Shown: positions 34,815-52,690 of the stretch, one piece after another | How the letters are laid out: each line of letters opens with the position of its first letter | Position numbering within the stretch: position 1 is the first letter of the stretch | Origin: Ophiodon elongatus | Lineage: Eukaryota; Chordata; Actinopteri; Perciformes; Hexagrammidae | Assembly: GCA_016806645.1 (NCBI GenBank) | Contig: JACSYO010001864.1 | Coordinates: 102,001 to 166,000 of the forward strand | Length of the DNA stretch: 64,000 nucleotides | Direction of reading: 5' to 3' | The notes under the pieces: model-generated | Told to the model about the DNA's origin: nothing | The model's database searches: none | The model's input: the letters and a program-made list of their open reading frames with translations, nothing else | Translations under genes and position numbers: made by a program

Positions 34815-36462
34815 AAACATCAATGAGAACGTCGTTTGATAGTGGCTCACACATGTAGATAGACACTTGAGTATTTTGCACACTGTATTCTGTTTTAAGT
34901 AGTTGTGATCAACTGGCTGAAATAAGTCATGGAATTATTGTAAATTTGGGAAATTTATTTGTGTCTGTAGTAGTTAGCTTAGCTTATAGACTGGAAAAAG
35001 GGAGAAACAGCTTGCCTGTCTACAAATTGGTGAACTTTAGATGTGCTTGCAGGCTGATTTTGTTAATGTTATTAATGTAACAATTTTAATTTAATTTTTA
35101 ATTACCTCCTTTAAACTTTTAGTTTCTCAACCCTGTCATGTAATCATCTCCCACTAAAATGTTCAGTGTGTTTTCACAGTGTAGATGGGGATGCAAATCT
35201 GGGAAAAGAAAAAGGGACTGCTTCTCTTTGACTGTGTTGTTATTCATGTAATAAATAAATTAGTATAAATGTCTGATCCTGGCTGATAATGGCAATATAT
35301 TCTATGAATTTTAATGGTGCAAGGTGACTTATGATTATTTTACATTTGTTTTACACTGATTCAACAACATCTCTGATCTTTGTACTGACCAACATAGTTG
35401 TTGTCAAGTAAAGACTAAATATAAAGATTCTAGAGTCTTTGAATGTTTCAACATTCCACTGAACAGTCTGTTGTGTTAATGCTAATAAGTCTAAAGACAT
35501 AGATACACAATATGGCATTCTTCAAAACTACTACTCCTTCTTTCCTTGATAATGTAAATAGTCAAAGGGTGCAAGCCATGTGCATTTAATATGTTTAGTC
35601 ATGTTAGGCAATTATGTTTCAACCATATAGATGGTCTTCCTCAGGTCAAAGTGAAGATGTGAACACACCTGTATTTATTAGACAGTTAATGATGAAACTT
35701 CATAGCATAATCTCCTGACTAGACATTTTAAGAAAGATAAGAAACTGATGTGTCATCTTTTTTAATCTTATTGTCTTGTCCTGGATGTGATCTGTGGGAA
35801 CTGGGACTTAAAACATATATACTGGAATGATGAAAGTTTACTGCACTGCAGCATGTTGACACTTTTTATATCTACTTTTTGACATAACAGACATATGGTC
35901 TATTATGCATGTGCATGGTTTGCTGATTGATTTATCCCCTAACACATAATATAAAATAGGAGACAAGAACATGTAATTTAAGAAAATTCTTTATCTTCTG
36001 GTGTACTTAATACAGTGTACTATTAATGTCATATTTTGTCATCATACTTTAGGAATATTGTCTGGTGTATATGTGGCAGGTAATCTAATCAGGATATGAT
36101 GACTTGTCATTTCATCACGAGTAAATTCAGCTATATATTAACTTCTTTTTTGACTTTACCTGAGGAATTCATTCAAATGCACTAGTGTGTCAGTGTTTTT
36201 TAGGACTATTATTATTTCTAAAGTTACTTGATACTCAAGTATTTTTTTCACGAAATGCTTTTGTACTCAAGTTATTATTTTGATGACTATACTTGTACTT
36301 TACTTGAGTAGTTTTTTGCAAAGTAACAGTTAATTTGCTTCTGATTCAACAGTTTAGATTTCTTTAAACTCCGTTACTCTCTTAATTCTTTGAGAATTTA
36401 ACAAATAACTTTGAATGTGTTGCCAATGATTTTGACAATTTCTCTCTCGTTGCAGGTTTAAT

Positions 36463-37548
36463 ATGGCCTCTGTTTTTTATGTTTTACGAGTCACCCTGAC
36501 GGTGATTCTCCTGCTGGCTGGCATCATAGTCCTGGTTTTACAGTATCTCCAGTCATCTCCAGCCCAAAACTGTCTTCTTCTCCCGGCTCATTCAGGGCTT
36601 CTGACAAAGCAGGCGAACAGCTCTGCAGCGAAACAACAGACAGACAAGCCTGTAATGCTGCTGTGGTTTTGGCCTGAAAACAAAAGGTTTGATCTTCAAG
36701 ACTGTGAGACGCTTTTCAAAATTGACAGCTGCCACCTCACAGATGATAGATCTTCATACTCCAGAGCTCATGAAGTTTTAGTGTTTCACAGAGCTATTAA
36801 GGATGACCTCTCCAACCTCCCCGCCTCACCTAGAGCCAGGTTTCAGAGGTGGATCTGGTTCAACACAGACTCACCTAACAACACGCGTAGGATAGAAGGC
36901 ATTCAAGGCCTTTTTAACTTAACCTTGAGCTACAGGAAGGATGCGGATATCCACGTTCGCTGGCGACTTACTCTTCGGAATTCAGTTGAAGATTTCGTAC
37001 TTCCCAAGAAGGAGCGGTTGCTTTGTTGGATTGTGGATAGCGACGACCTCCACACAAAATCAGGGGAGAGATACAGCTACTACAGAGAACTTATAAAACA
37101 CATGAAGGTGGATGTTTTTCACAACTCTGCCAAAAAAGTGGACTATTTCCTGACTATTAGCAGCTGCAAATTCTACCTTTCCTTTGAGAATTCCATTCAC
37201 AGAGATTACATTACAGAAACGTTCAATGGACCTCTTGCAGTTGGCACTGTGCCGATAGTTTTGGGCCCACCGAGAAAGAACTATGAGGATTTTGCCCCAG
37301 GTGAATCCTTCATACATGTTAACGACTTTCCTAATGCCTTAGCACTTGCTCAGTTCCTCCTGGGCCTGGATAAGGATCAGGAGGCTTATATGAGATACTT
37401 TAATTGGCGGAGATTCTATACTGCAAGACGTCATCTTACTGAGGAGAAGTATGAGTTTGCCCACGCTATCTGCCAGGCCTGTCGTCACGTTGGCATGAAC
37501 AAGAAGTACAGAGTTGTACCTGATCTGTACAAGTGGTTCTTACTGTAA
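36463..37548 (+). CDS. FUT9-like fucosyltransferase, gene 2, copy B (full length)
   Basis: A GT10 fucosyltransferase homologue of 361 residues with a membrane anchor at about 7-29. It has N-glycosylation sequons at N52 and N152, paired cysteines C81/C90, the acceptor-region motif RFQRWIWFNTDSP (127-138), the donor motif FENSIHRDYITET (241-253), and CQAC at 337-340. Two positions depart from the family: D136 replaces the glutamate that aligns with human FUT9 Glu137, and T253 replaces the conserved lysine of the TEK donor motif, which gene 1 keeps. The loop before TISSCKF is also shorter than in gene 1. The coding exon starts at 36,456 after a TTGCAG acceptor. A poly(A) signal lies at 37,809-37,814. 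The fold is clearly conserved, but activity, donor or acceptor may differ. Confidence 0.9.
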   Translation: MASVFYVLRVTLTVILLLAGIIVLVLQYLQSSPAQNCLLLPAHSGLLTKQANSSAAKQQTDKPVMLLWFWPENKRFDLQDCETLFKIDSCHLTDDRSSYSRAHEVLVFHRAIKDDLSNLPASPRARFQRWIWFNTDSPNNTRRIEGIQGLFNLTLSYRKDADIHVRWRLTLRNSVEDFVLPKKERLLCWIVDSDDLHTKSGERYSYYRELIKHMKVDVFHNSAKKVDYFLTISSCKFYLSFENSIHRDYITETFNGPLAVGTVPIVLGPPRKNYEDFAPGESFIHVNDFPNALALAQFLLGLDKDQEAYMRYFNWRRFYTARRHLTEEKYEFAHAICQACRHVGMNKKYRVVPDLYKWFLL

Positions 37549-38639
37549 TGCTGTTATTGATGTACTGGTCCTCTGAACTGATTAAAAACACAACTTAGAA
37601 TCTATTCAGAGAAATGCTTGTTGTCTATAAAAAGCTGTGCAACTTTTGGCTCCGGTCATGGTTAAATGTATCTTCAAAACTTTTCATGACAAAGAGCCCT
37701 GCGTTTATTTTAATTAATTCCTTTTTTATGATAATCCAACAGGGCTATACATTTTTTATTTAGCTCAAAAAGTTTAGGAGAATTTCTTCAGCCCATAAAG
37801 TATCTCTCAATAAAATATATCTTGATTTTATTTACATTTGTCATGTTATGAATAATAAATGTTACGCCTGGTGATATAATACACCAACCATGATTAAAAT
37901 GTTTCAATGTTGTCATTTAAGTTTGCTTGATTTTTGAAGTGATTTAAAATATGATGTTTTGACCTCATGTAGCATTGTAGTCAGTTTACTCAAATTTCGA
38001 ATAAACATGATTTTCATACTTACCTCAGGTGGTTTTATGACATGCACATTGTTTTATTTGTTCAGAGGATTATTCAGTGTGATATGGACACTGCTGTGAG
38101 AACTGCTAATTCCATTTACCTCTATACTGTAAAAAAGACAACCAAACCAGCCAACTATCTGTGTGGCTAAGTACCAGTAGATGTAACTGAGAAAATTGTT
38201 ATTTGTTGGATTTATATTTTAGGTAAACTCTTTAATCCCTTTAATTTGTATTTTTAAAAGGAAAATGCTATTCAGGAGTGTAGATACCATTGAAGATATC
38301 CAGGCTGGATCCTTCCTTTTCCAGGAGTCTGTAAAGGAGGTTAACTTCATTAAGTTTCTAGCACCAAACTCTGAGAAGGGTTGAGTCTTTTCTGTTGCAC
38401 TGCTTAAATCAAATGTGGGCTTATTTTGTCATTTTGATTCGTCTGTTTATTGTATTTCATTCCATTTAAGCTTGTTTTTCCATCCTGTCTTATTTTATTC
38501 TCCTTTAAATCCTGTGTAGCTTCTTTATTAGTTTTATAACCCGTCTTAGTGCTAAACATGCTTTAAGTCACACAGTGTAATCAACTGATCTAGAACCAGT
38601 GATCGAGTCCATTTAACGAGCACAATGAGCCTGAAGACT

Positions 38640-39054
38640 GTCGGCTTTATGGTGTTTGATTGTTTCCACATGTGGGCGGAGGCTGCGACTCGTGGTCTCT
38701 TGGCTATACGGCCCTGTATCGCCCGCGTGTATCTGCGTGCGCACGAATCCGTGCGTTGTGCGTTGTGCGTTCGCAGAGGAGCTGAACTACCTTGGACAGC
38801 GCCCGGCGACACAGACGCACTTGAGCGAGCGGAGGAACTTCAGCGAAGCGCAGAGCCAGCTTCCATCCTCTAGTTTTGTTTACTTTCACCTTTCTCCTCT
38901 ATTTTGGACATATTTGTTCGGATAATCCCCTTTCTTCCCTAAACCGGGCATATGAAGCAATAGAGCTGCGCCGCCCTCGGAGCACCGGGAAGCGGACTCC
39001 CCCTCTCGCCCGCTGTCCGCCTCCTGCTGGAGCTGGAGAGATGCCCGGGGCACG
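38640..39054 (+). promoter_or_regulatory. tmem196: CpG-rich promoter/5'UTR region of TMEM196
   Basis: CpG-dense block immediately upstream of the TMEM196 start codon at 39,055, duplicated in copy A. It stands out from the AT-rich flanks at both ends. The transcription start cannot be placed from sequence. Confidence 0.5.
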
Positions 39055-45623
<6,569 letters not shown>

Positions 45624-46089
45624 CAACATATCACCAATGGCGACTTGCACACACTAAAACAGAGACAGTTCATGAATCGCTTGCTGTAATACAGCATGTA
45701 CTTCGTTCTACACATCCTGCGGCATATGCAACTATACCCTGAGTGCAGGGGGTGAAACCAGGTCTCTCAACTTGGAACCCTTTTTTTCTGCCGCCGGAGA
45801 GAAAGAAGGACATTTTGACAACAAGCAGGAGGCGTTTGTGCTTCTGAATGATTATGCAAACACGCAATCGAACCCGCCCCAGATAAACTCAAACCAAAGA
45901 CAGATGGCAAGCAGCCGTTGGGGTCGTAATTCAGGTGGCAAACATCTGCGTGGCATCATGTGACCTTAAAGCTAATGAGCAGGAAGGATAGTTTGTATCC
46001 AATGAGATGCCTCAAAGTGATGAGCACAAACCAAGCATGCAGCTGATTCACTTGAAGAGCTACTGCTATTTCAGTTTCAATGTCTTTAT

Positions 46090-46126
46090 TCTCTCTCTCT
46101 CGCTCTCTCTCGCTCTCTCTCTCTCG

Positions 46127-46182
<56 letters not shown>

Positions 46183-46185
46183 CTG
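46090..46185 (+). repeat. CT microsatellite downstream of TMEM196
   Basis: A (CT)n array with periodic CG interruptions, about 470 bp past the TMEM196 stop codon and possibly within its 3'UTR. Confidence 0.9.
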
Positions 46186-47029
46186 TCTTGTTATGGGTTT
46201 ATGGAATGCAGATCTTGAGATGTATGTATTGTCCGATAATGGAATGGTTTGATATGAAATACAGTGATGCGCAGTGTACTGTATTGTATATCCATGCTTG
46301 TATATCAGGAATCTTGCTGTACTTATAAAGCCAAGATATTTTTATAAATGCTTCTTAAAAAGTGAATTTAATTAAATGTATAACAAATCTGAGTGGTGGC
46401 TTATCTTGCATGGACTATTTCAGTGGAAATTAGTGCAATATTTTTATTTCAGCAATGTTCGAATGATTAATTTGCACACAGAGACCAGCAAGATGAGTTT
46501 AGTCTTATGATCCCAATTTACGCAGATTAGGCCTTTCTCATTACACTTAAAGAAAATTACTTTACATGTAAAGACTTGACATGTTTCAGCAAGTGTTGTG
46601 AGTTTTTACTTAGCTAGTTGCACCCTCACAGCATTCTAATCAAAACACTAAACGTTTTCTTTTTGATAAATGCATGTAAATCTTAAAAACTAAGTGTACA
46701 ATATCACACATTGAAAACCTGCAGACCACGCTGTCAACATAATAAATTTGGAGCAAGATTTGGAAAGCACTGCATTCCTATGCGACCACAGTTTAACCTT
46801 AAGGCTCACACACTCATCATAAAGTGAAGTGATGGAGTAAATCTATTTCATAGTACCTATCAAACCACCTCTCAACCAACAATAAACAGTTGTACCCACA
46901 CTCACATGCATGCACACAGACAGACACACAGCTGTGACCTCTAATGAAGATATACAGTTGCTCTGACAACATCATGCTGCTCAATAGCCTTCCTCATTAT
47001 AATGTTGCCTACTCCAGAAAACACCGCAT

Positions 47030-47260
47030 TGTGTGTGTGTGTGTGTGCGTGTGCGTGTGCGTGTGCGTGTGCGTGTGTGTGTGTGTGTGTGCGCGTGTGC
47101 GTGTGTGTGTTAACTAGGGGCCACAGCAGCCAGCAGAAGCCACTGGTAGCTCTTGCTGACTCAGAAACCATGTCAGAATTTATCACTGTGACAACAGTAA
47201 GGAGTGGGCCATGGCACCCAAGAGAGCACAAGATCTGCACCGCACTGTGTGTGTGTCTGT

Positions 47261-47354
<94 letters not shown>

Positions 47355-47417
47355 TGCTGAATCATGTGACCTCCTGCGGTGCTGCTCTGTCAGAAAGCGG
47401 TAACACTATATTAGACC

Positions 47418-47504
<87 letters not shown>
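47030..47504 (+). repeat. Cluster of GT and GA microsatellites
   Basis: (GT)n with GTGC variants at 47,030-47,110, (GT)n at 47,247-47,351, (GT)n at 47,419-47,438 and (GA)n at 47,440-47,504. It lies between TMEM196 and POLR1F. Confidence 0.95.
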
Positions 47505-47506
<2 letters not shown>

Positions 47507-48502
47507 CATGCATTAGTTGCTCTAATTGACACCTCAGGTCACCCTAATGATCTTAATGTGCCATCGCAGGTGAGAACAGGATACAGAATCAATGACCGTC
47601 TCTTATCAGGTGAACAGCTTTGCAGCATCCTTGGTGCACGCCCTGCAGTTAACAAAGGGCGCGTTGGTGAGGAAATGAAGAGGATGATACGAATTTTATC
47701 TGTGAATGTTTATTACAGGAGTGACTGTACTGAGATAATAACCGGATTTACCTGATGGGAACCTTTTCACTCTCTCTTCATCCTATTCCCTGTGCAGTGT
47801 GTACAATATCACTATGATGAAATATAACATGCCTCCAGCTTTTATGTCTGATTAAACGGAGCAAAATTGTATTATATGCACCCAGTAAGAAAAGCATCAT
47901 TATGTGAACGTGGGTCTTTCAGCGGCCTCTGGGGTGCTTCGAGGCAGTCGTTTGGTTTGCCTTGTTGGCTGGGTGGGAACTGTTTTTGTGCCTATACGCT
48001 AACTTATAGTAAGTAAATACAATTCGGAGACATTAGTAATATAAGTACTTTCATTTCACAACATTTGAAAGCAGCATGATAGATTAAGATTTGACAAATC
48101 AAACAGTTTTTTATAAACCCACTACTACAACAACATACAATGTTTAAATGCAGATACATGTTTTTTAGTTAATAATTTAACCATTGCAGGTTTTTTGATA
48201 CAGATACAGGCCTATTAACGAGTTATAAATATTTTCGGTTACTATCATGCAGTTGCTTTAGTTATTAAACAAGAACATTTTATAATTATTACATACAATT
48301 TTTGTTTTACATTTAGCCAAAGTCGTCTTATTTATAAATGCAAATATAACTAAATAGCTGGCTTTCTTTGACGCTGGAGCGTCACTATTTTAATGATTTA
48401 ATTTAACTGTAATTCCCCCTCCTGGCCAGCAGGCGGCAATCTAAAGAAATACTTTGAAAGCGGAAATTGCGCGTCTTCCGTTTTCCGGTCTTCCCAAACA
48501 GC

Positions 48503-51500
48503 ATGGCGAACTTCGAGCACACAGAAGACGACCCAAAACATGTGAACATGTCCGGTGAAACACCCGCTGCCAGTGCCGAGGCCCAACCGACAGGAGAGTT
48601 CTTCGCACCGGGCGGACACGCGGGCGTCGTCTCGTGCGACATCCCCTCGTTCGCAGCCGCCTCCGAGCTGCTGTCGGCGCCGTACTCGTGTCTGGTCATG
48701 AACGCGCACCGGAGACATGTCGCCCTGCCGCCCATGTACCTGCAGAAGAAGAGGACCGGCATCCAGGAGGAGCTGGAAGCCGAGCTGCTCAAGTTCTCCC
48801 AAAGGTAAACAACGCCGGACACGACGTTCATGTTGTTTCATTTGACTACTTCGGCTCAGTTTGGACATTTCTACCGGCGCACGAGGTCAAGCCTGTCTGT
48901 GTCGTGTCAAACGTTGCGTAGCCGTCGTCCGGTGGTGTACACATTTGAGGTTTTTAAGTTGAGTTACTGTCCATGTTTTGAAAACAACACCTGACTCTTG
49001 CAGTGGTCGATAAAGTACTCGGTACTGTAAAAGTGCAGCAATGTAAAACTAATTCACTACAAGCACAATGCACTTGAAGTATCAAAAGTAAAAATATGAA
49101 TCGTGCAGCAAACTGATCACTGTAAGTGTAATACTATATATTTTGATTATTGTTGTTGATGTCTGTGCCTGCAGCATTTATCATTGCAGCCGTTGAAGTG
49201 AAGCTACTTTTACTACTTTATACTGTTTTGTTAAATGTGTATCATTGCATCACATTTCGTAGAGTAGAAAGTTAATGTGCTTAGTTACATTTTCCACCAC
49301 TTGGTTCAGCATGACTGTAAATAAACACGAAGTCTGATGGTTCTCTGTCCTGCTCCCAACAGTTCACCATCTCTATTGGTCGTATCAGATAAACACACCT
49401 GATTTAATGGCTAATGAAAGTGATCTAATGTCATCAGATGGCCTTGAATAGGCCTCTGTGTGTTGTCTCCGTCAATTAACTAATTGGTTAAGTGACCATT
49501 CGTTAAGGTGAGAAATGACGTCTCGAAGACAGACCTACACACTTTATATGCAAATGAGATGTTTTTTTGTGCTTTCTTTGAAATGGAACTGGTTTGACAA
49601 CAATTTGCACATGTTTAATTTCCAATGAATGTGTTAATATATCATATTGTTCTGTATCAAACTAATTCAACTTGACCTGTTTGACCTTTTCAGTCTAAAG
49701 GGAGTACCCCTGGCTTATGAAAACATCAGAATAGTGGGTCACCATGGAAACATCTACGACGACAGCGGCTACATCCACATGGACATAGAGGCCAACTTTA
49801 TTGTCTTTCAGCCCGAAAAAGGACAGAAACTGCTGGTAAGTGTGACGTCTACTGAACTCGGCAGATGCTGTTATCCAGAGTGGCTTAAAGCAATTCATAT
49901 TGTTGACGTGCATCTTGGTCTTGTTGTGTTGCTCGAGGAATAGGGCTTGTAGAAAATATCTTACAATCTCTGTGTAAACAAAAAATTATGTGCTGTACAG
50001 TCCATTTCATTTGTGTGATTTTAAATGTTCATGGGACAATGGCAGCATATGATTGAGGCATTTTAAAACAACATGGTCAATAAAATATAAACCCCATGCA
50101 AACCAAGAAAACAAGCCAAAATGTACTCCGTTTTAATCAATCTCTGGTGCGGTTCGTTGGGCAATAATCGTAGTCTGATGCAAACCAAAACAGCGAGTCC
50201 GCTTACAAGACGTGGTCTCAAACTGTTTCTCGGAGAACCATAGTGCTATGTTGCAGAGAGAACATAATATGACCCAATTGCAGGAAGCGAACCAAAACGC
50301 AGGTTACCTGCACAGGCATTTGTTGAGATAGACACAGTTTAACAACAGGTTAACATGAGAGAACTGACTTGAACTTTTTACTTGACGTGTGGCCTGAAAA
50401 GCACATACAGCATATGCTAAATAAAGTCCACAAAAATAGAGACATTTATAAAGTAATTTGAGATAAACTAGAGATGGGATTCACGTGCACTATAGATCCA
50501 TGCCAAGTCAAAGTGAAAAACCTTCGGCCCTGCTCCTTCGTACACACCCTTCAGCAAATTAATTTTATTGTTTGGTGTGCTTTAATTCGTGCATTGCGAA
50601 ACCAAACCAGACTAAAGAGAAAACTAACCGAAAGTAATTCACACTAGTCAAGCGGAATATGGCTTGTGAAAATGACCTAAGAAGATTGCTTATCTGTGGT
50701 CCACCTTTATGCATGTCATTCAATTTCTTCTGTGTTTATATTCCCAGGGTAAAGTGAATAAACTAGGAGTAAGCCATGTGGGCTGCCTGGTGCACGGCTG
50801 CTTCAACGCCAGCATCCCCAAACCCAGCCTGGTTTCTGTAGAGACCTGGCGGGACGCAGGGCCGAGAATCGGAGCAGAGATGGAGTTTGAGGTGACTGCT
50901 CTCGACGCTGACATTGTGGGGGTGCTGCTGATCAGAGGACGGATGGACAGGACCAGGTAAGTGTGGATGGTGATGGTTGGACGGGGGACAACACTAATCT
51001 GCGTTCTCTTTTGTTACAAAGCTGCAACTCGGCCGCTTTTTGATTGAAATGGTATGGCACCCAAGGGCTGCACGGTGGTGTAGTGGCTAGCACTGTCACC
51101 TCACCACGAGAGGGGCCAGGGTTCGATCCCTAATCCCGGGAGGTCCTTCTGTGTGGCGTTTGCACGTTCTCCCCGTGGCAGCGTGGGTTCCCTCCGGGTT
51201 CTCCGCCTTCCTCCCACAGTCCAAAGACATGCAGCTTAGGGTTAAATGAAGGCTATAAAATAGCCCGTAGGTGTGAATGGTTGTGGGATCAGCTCCAGCG
51301 CCCCTCGAGCCTAAATAGGATAAGCTGTTCGGATAATGGAATGGTATGGCACCCACGTGATTCAAATAAAACTGCTGGGCAGATCAGACACGCCTCCACT
51401 TGATGCAGGAACTATTTGACTACATGTCTGTGATGAAAACTGTAACTTGAAATGTTGCTGACTCAGCTACAGAACATTAGCTTGTCCAAATGGAGCTAAC

Positions 51501-52690
51501 AATTAAAAACGTTGTAGGCGGGTATTCATTTTCTATGGAAAGCGAGCGGTTGTTTTCACGTAAAGTCCTGCGCAGAGGCTGGGTGCATGTTAATTCTCCA
51601 GAGAACCAGCCATTTTTTCACATCTGCTCCGTAACATCTCAGCCACTGTGCCCTGACTGCGACGTCTGTCAGTGCCGTGAGTCCGATGTGAGCTGCCTGC
51701 CTTCCTCAAGTGTAGCAGAGAGAAAGAGAAAAGTGGTTGAGGAAGAAAGAGTGTCAAGAAAGAGGTACATGGTTAAAGACGTCATACACTTGAAATCTTA
51801 TTACAGCTTTCTTATGTTGTTTAGCTTAGTCTATAAAATCTGAGATAACAGTGAAACACAATTTCCCAGAGCACAAGGTGATGTCTTCTAGTTGCTAAAG
51901 ATATTGAAATTGCAATTATTTAAGATCTGTTTCACTACAAAAAAAGAATCTGGTATGAGGGGGCTGTCGCCTTTTTTGACCCACTTCAGTTTGCAGCTAC
52001 GCATACTGAATAATAACCTTTGTTTGACTCAATAATAATATTAGACATTTTAACTTTATGTTCTTTAGAAATCCAACATCAACAACATTGACTTTGTGAT
52101 TGACACTTTTCTTAGTCTCACCATTTTTTGTTGCATAACATTTTCAAGGGTATAGTTAAACCCTTGATTGATTACGGTGTTTTGTCTGTGTGTGTTTCAG
52201 GGTGCAAGAGCTACTGGCCATGGGTGAGAGCTCAGAGTGGGGCTTCCCTGCAGACCAGCCAGAACCACAAGAGACAGAACCAAACCCAGAACCCACCGAG
52301 GAGTCTCCTGTAGACACCCCCAAGAAGAAGAAGAAAAAGAAGAGGGTCAAAGAGGAGGAGAGAGATGATGAGGTGACAAGTAGGCCTTCCTGCCAAGTGG
52401 ATGGCAGCACAACACCAGAGCTGAACGGAACAATCATTGAAGCAAATGGCAATAGAGCTAGTGAGAAAAAGAAGATGAAGAAAAAACATGTGAAAGAAGA
52501 GGAGGAGGAGGTTGTGCTCTCCACCATGGAGATCCACGGCAGTGACTCCAGCGGTTACCTTAGTGACAAGCCAAGCAAAAAGAGGAGACATGAAACTGAT
52601 TCAGATGTCGCATCTAGTTTTAGTGAAGTTCCTGAACCACCAAAGTCCAAGAAGAAGAAGAGGAAAAGTGACATTGAACTGCTAAAATAA
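48503..52690 (+). CDS. polr1f: POLR1F (TWISTNB, RPA43-like), RNA polymerase I subunit
   Basis: RNA polymerase I stalk subunit related to yeast Rpa43, acting in the nucleolus in rRNA gene transcription. Exons: 48,503-48,804; 49,694-49,835; 50,748-50,956; 52,201-52,690, all with GT-AG borders. They join to 380 residues. The N-terminal half has the conserved RPB7-like fold region: YSCLV, KRTGIQEELEAELLKFS, GVPLAYENIRIVG, and NKLGVSHVGCLVHGCFNASIPKP across exons 2-3. Exon 4 encodes a low-complexity lysine- and glutamate-rich tail with several KKKKKK-like runs and the SDSSGYLSD motif shared with the mammalian protein. I start at 48,503 because MANFEHTED has a good initiation context and family-like length; an ATG 36 bases upstream is in frame. 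Intron 1 holds a hAT-like MITE and intron 3 a SINE and a possible cassette exon. Confidence 0.92.
49003..49303. mobile_element. hAT-like MITE in POLR1F intron 1
   Basis: Imperfect terminal inverted repeats: GCAGTGGTCGATAAAGTACT at the left and GTTACATTTTCCACCACTTG at the right. The interior is AT-rich with runs like AAAAGTAAAAATATGAA. The ends match the CAGTGGTGGAAAGTAACT family of fish MITEs. Related fragments occur at about 16,180-16,340 and 16,850-16,905. Confidence 0.55.
51064..51339 (+). mobile_element. tRNA-derived SINE with 16-bp target duplication
   Basis: The body starts AGGGCTGCACGGTGG. It has a pol III A box (TGGTGTAGTGG, 51,076-51,086) and B box (GGTTCGATCCC, around 51,120-51,130), then a conserved body with TTCCTCCCACAGTCCAAAGA and a TAAGCTGTTCGGATAATGG tail. 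Exact 16-bp direct repeats, AATGGTATGGCACCCA, flank it at 51,048-51,063 and 51,340-51,355. That is the signature of LINE-driven retroposition, and its perfection suggests a fairly young insertion in POLR1F intron 3. Confidence 0.85.
51576..51764 (+). CDS. Possible alternative cassette exon of POLR1F (63 codons)
   Basis: In POLR1F intron 3 there is a 189-bp segment, a multiple of three, bounded by CAG at 51,573-51,575 and GTACAT at 51,765. It is open throughout in the frame required by the gene: exon 3 ends with two bases of a codon, and the segment begins and ends with the same phase, restoring arginine codons at both joins. It encodes GWVHVNSPENQPFFHICS, then a cysteine-rich stretch with CPDCDVCQC, then a basic end with KRKVVEEERVSRKR. 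I do not recognise it in the mammalian protein. The upstream pyrimidine tract is weak, so this may be chance. Confidence 0.35.

Noticed and set aside
47204..47755. 183-codon frame
   Set aside because: Most of it translates GT and GA microsatellites (CVCV and RERE runs); the rest has no family resemblance.
48398..48868. 156- and 142-codon minus-strand frames opposite POLR1F exon 1
   Set aside because: They are antisense shadows of a GC-rich coding exon with strong family resemblance on the plus strand.
51076..51130. tRNA gene suggested by A and B boxes
   Set aside because: The boxes belong to a SINE with a target duplication. The intervening sequence does not form a cloverleaf with an anticodon arm that I can draw.
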